From the NCBI GenBank assembly GCA_965653225.1, contig CBFGZI010000108.1:1-13280 (forward strand): a stretch of DNA of 13,280 nt. The letters are read 5' to 3'. The notes under the pieces are model-generated. The model saw nothing but the letters and a program-made list of their open reading frames with translations, did no database searches and was not told the origin of the DNA. Shown here piece by piece: positions 12,149-13,280 of this stretch (within the stretch, counting starts at the first letter, position 1; each line of letters starts with the position of its first letter). A program made the translations under genes and the position numbers. The stretch is from JALZDI01 sp965653225 (lineage in GTDB: Bacteria; Actinomycetota; Actinomycetes; Propionibacteriales; Nocardioidaceae).

Positions 12149-13280
12149 ATGTCCTTCAACCCTGACTTCGGCCTGTTCGCGCTGTCGGAGGAGCACGAGT
12201 TCCTGCGCGAGACCGTCCGCGCGCTCGCGGAGAACAAGATCGCGCCCGAGGCCGCCGCCGTCGACGAGACCGGGTCGTTCCCGCAGACCGCCTACGACGC
12301 GCTGCGCGCCGCGGACTTCCACGCACCGCACATTCCCGAGGAGTACGACGGCGCCGGCGCCGACGCCCTGGCCACCTGCATCGTGATCGAGGAGGTGGCG
12401 CGCGCGTGCGCGTCGTCGTCGCTGATCCCGGCGGTGAACAAGCTCGGCACCATGCCGCTCATCCTCGGCGCGTCCGAGGAGGTCAAGGCCCGCTACCTGC
12501 CGCCGGTCGCGCACGGCGACGCGATGTTCTCCTACGGGCTGTCCGAGCGCGACGCCGGCAGCGACACCGCGTCGATGCGTTGCCGGGCGAGGCCCGACGG
12601 CGACGACTGGGTGCTCAACGGCCAGAAGTCCTGGATCACCAATGCGGGGATCTCGCAGTTCTACACCGTGCTGGCGGTCACCGACCCCGACGCTCGGCGC
12701 GGCTCGAACGTCAGCGCGTTCGTCGTGGAGAAGTCTGACGAGGGCTTCGGCTTCGGCGAGGCGGAGCGCAAGCTCGGCATCAAGGGCTCACCGACCCGCG
12801 AGCTCTTCTTCGACAACGTACGCATCCCCGGCGACCGCATGGTCGGGGAGCGCGGCCAGGGACTGAAGCTGGCCCTGCGCACGCTCGACCACACGCGCGT
12901 CACCATCGGGGCCCAGGCGGTCGGCATCGCCCAGGGCGCGCTCGACCACGCGGTCGGCTACGTCAAGGAGCGCAAGCAGTTCGGCACCCGCATCGCCGAC
13001 TTCCAGGGCCTGCAGTTCATGCTCGCCGACATGGCGATGACCCTCGAGGCGGCCCGGCAGATGGTCTACGTCGCCGCGGCCAAGTCCGAGCGCGGCGACG
13101 ACGACCTTCCGTTCTTCGGCGCCGCCGCCAAGTGCTATGCCTCGGACGTCGCGATGAAGGTGACCACCGACGCCGTGCAGCTGCTCGGCGGCTACGGCTA
13201 CACGCGCGACTTCCCGGTCGAGCGGATGATGCGCGACGCCAAGATCACCCAGATCTACGAGGGCACCAACCAGGTCCAGC
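12149..13280 (+). CDS. Acyl-CoA dehydrogenase (3' end beyond window)
   Basis: This flavoenzyme oxidises an acyl-CoA to the trans-2-enoyl-CoA and passes electrons to electron-transfer flavoprotein. 377 residues are visible, and the family is about 380-390, so only a few residues are missing. The N-terminal helical domain is followed by the flavin-contact stretch FSYGLSERDAGSDTASM (127-143, with SER where SEP or TEP is usual) and WVLNGQKSWITNAG (154-167). RKLGIKGSPTRELFFDNVRI (207-226), KERKQFGTRI (273-282), QLLGGYGYTRDFPVERMMRD (344-363) and IYEGTNQVQ (369-377) follow. Glu371 is the likely catalytic base. The ATG has GGAG five bases upstream. Control by the divergent TetR is likely. Chain-length preference cannot be judged. 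Confidence 0.93.
   Translation, partial: MSFNPDFGLFALSEEHEFLRETVRALAENKIAPEAAAVDETGSFPQTAYDALRAADFHAPHIPEEYDGAGADALATCIVIEEVARACASSSLIPAVNKLGTMPLILGASEEVKARYLPPVAHGDAMFSYGLSERDAGSDTASMRCRARPDGDDWVLNGQKSWITNAGISQFYTVLAVTDPDARRGSNVSAFVVEKSDEGFGFGEAERKLGIKGSPTRELFFDNVRIPGDRMVGERGQGLKLALRTLDHTRVTIGAQAVGIAQGALDHAVGYVKERKQFGTRIADFQGLQFMLADMAMTLEAARQMVYVAAAKSERGDDDLPFFGAAAKCYASDVAMKVTTDAVQLLGGYGYTRDFPVERMMRDAKITQIYEGTNQVQ

Noticed and set aside
1..13280. CRISPR arrays, insertion sequences, phage genes, rRNA
   Set aside because: I saw no regularly spaced repeats, transposase or integrase motifs, terminal inverted repeats or rRNA signatures on either strand.

Overview
The window reads as chromosomal DNA from a high-GC actinobacterium. 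The signs are strong G/C third-position codon use, frequent GTG starts, a DUF4193 protein, two GAF-ANTAR regulators, an actinobacterial-style TetR/acyl-CoA dehydrogenase divergon and start sites that look leaderless. A Nocardioides-like or related Propionibacteriales host is plausible, but this is inferred from gene style only.

Left part (about 1-5400), sparse and mostly regulatory or hypothetical. A DUF4193 zinc-ribbon gene (minus) lies beyond a non-coding stretch holding a strong nested hairpin. A second non-coding stretch (736-1351) has two adjacent hairpins, the last terminator-like, and precedes a 121-aa hypothetical gene. Next come a possible one-TM small ORF and a GAF-ANTAR gene (minus). 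On the plus strand a stand-alone sigma-70 region-3 fragment overlaps an 81-aa helical protein gene. A second GAF-ANTAR gene (minus) follows, whose Shine-Dalgarno sits inside a hairpin, and then a leucine-rich-repeat gene overlapping an 80-aa unknown gene (minus).

Middle part (5400-8500). A lipoprotein gene (minus) is divergent from a thiamine operon. That operon has a -10-like box, a TPP riboswitch whose 3' conserved strand contains the ribosome-binding site, then thiM, thiE and thiD with 4-base stop/start overlaps, closed by a 10-bp hairpin. The three products phosphorylate the thiazole (ThiM) and the pyrimidine (ThiD) and join them (ThiE), so the operon serves both salvage and the late steps of synthesis.

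Right part (8500-13280), dense and housekeeping-like. It holds a cation diffusion facilitator transporter of the type with Glu-Asp in TM5, an anti-sigma-type protein with a degenerate STAS-like N-terminus fused to an RsbW-like ATPase domain, a SAM methyltransferase, and a TetR regulator convergent with the methyltransferase. The TetR gene is divergent from an acyl-CoA dehydrogenase gene that runs off the window. The TetR/dehydrogenase intergenic region carries two overlapping GTACCA/TGGTAC palindromes, a likely TetR operator.

No rRNA, tRNA, insertion sequence, CRISPR array or clear prophage was seen. The best leads for something new are the sigma-fragment/coiled-coil pair between the two ANTAR genes, the Shine-Dalgarno-masking hairpin before the second ANTAR gene, and the overlapping LRR/80-aa pair. 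None of these proves a new system from sequence alone.
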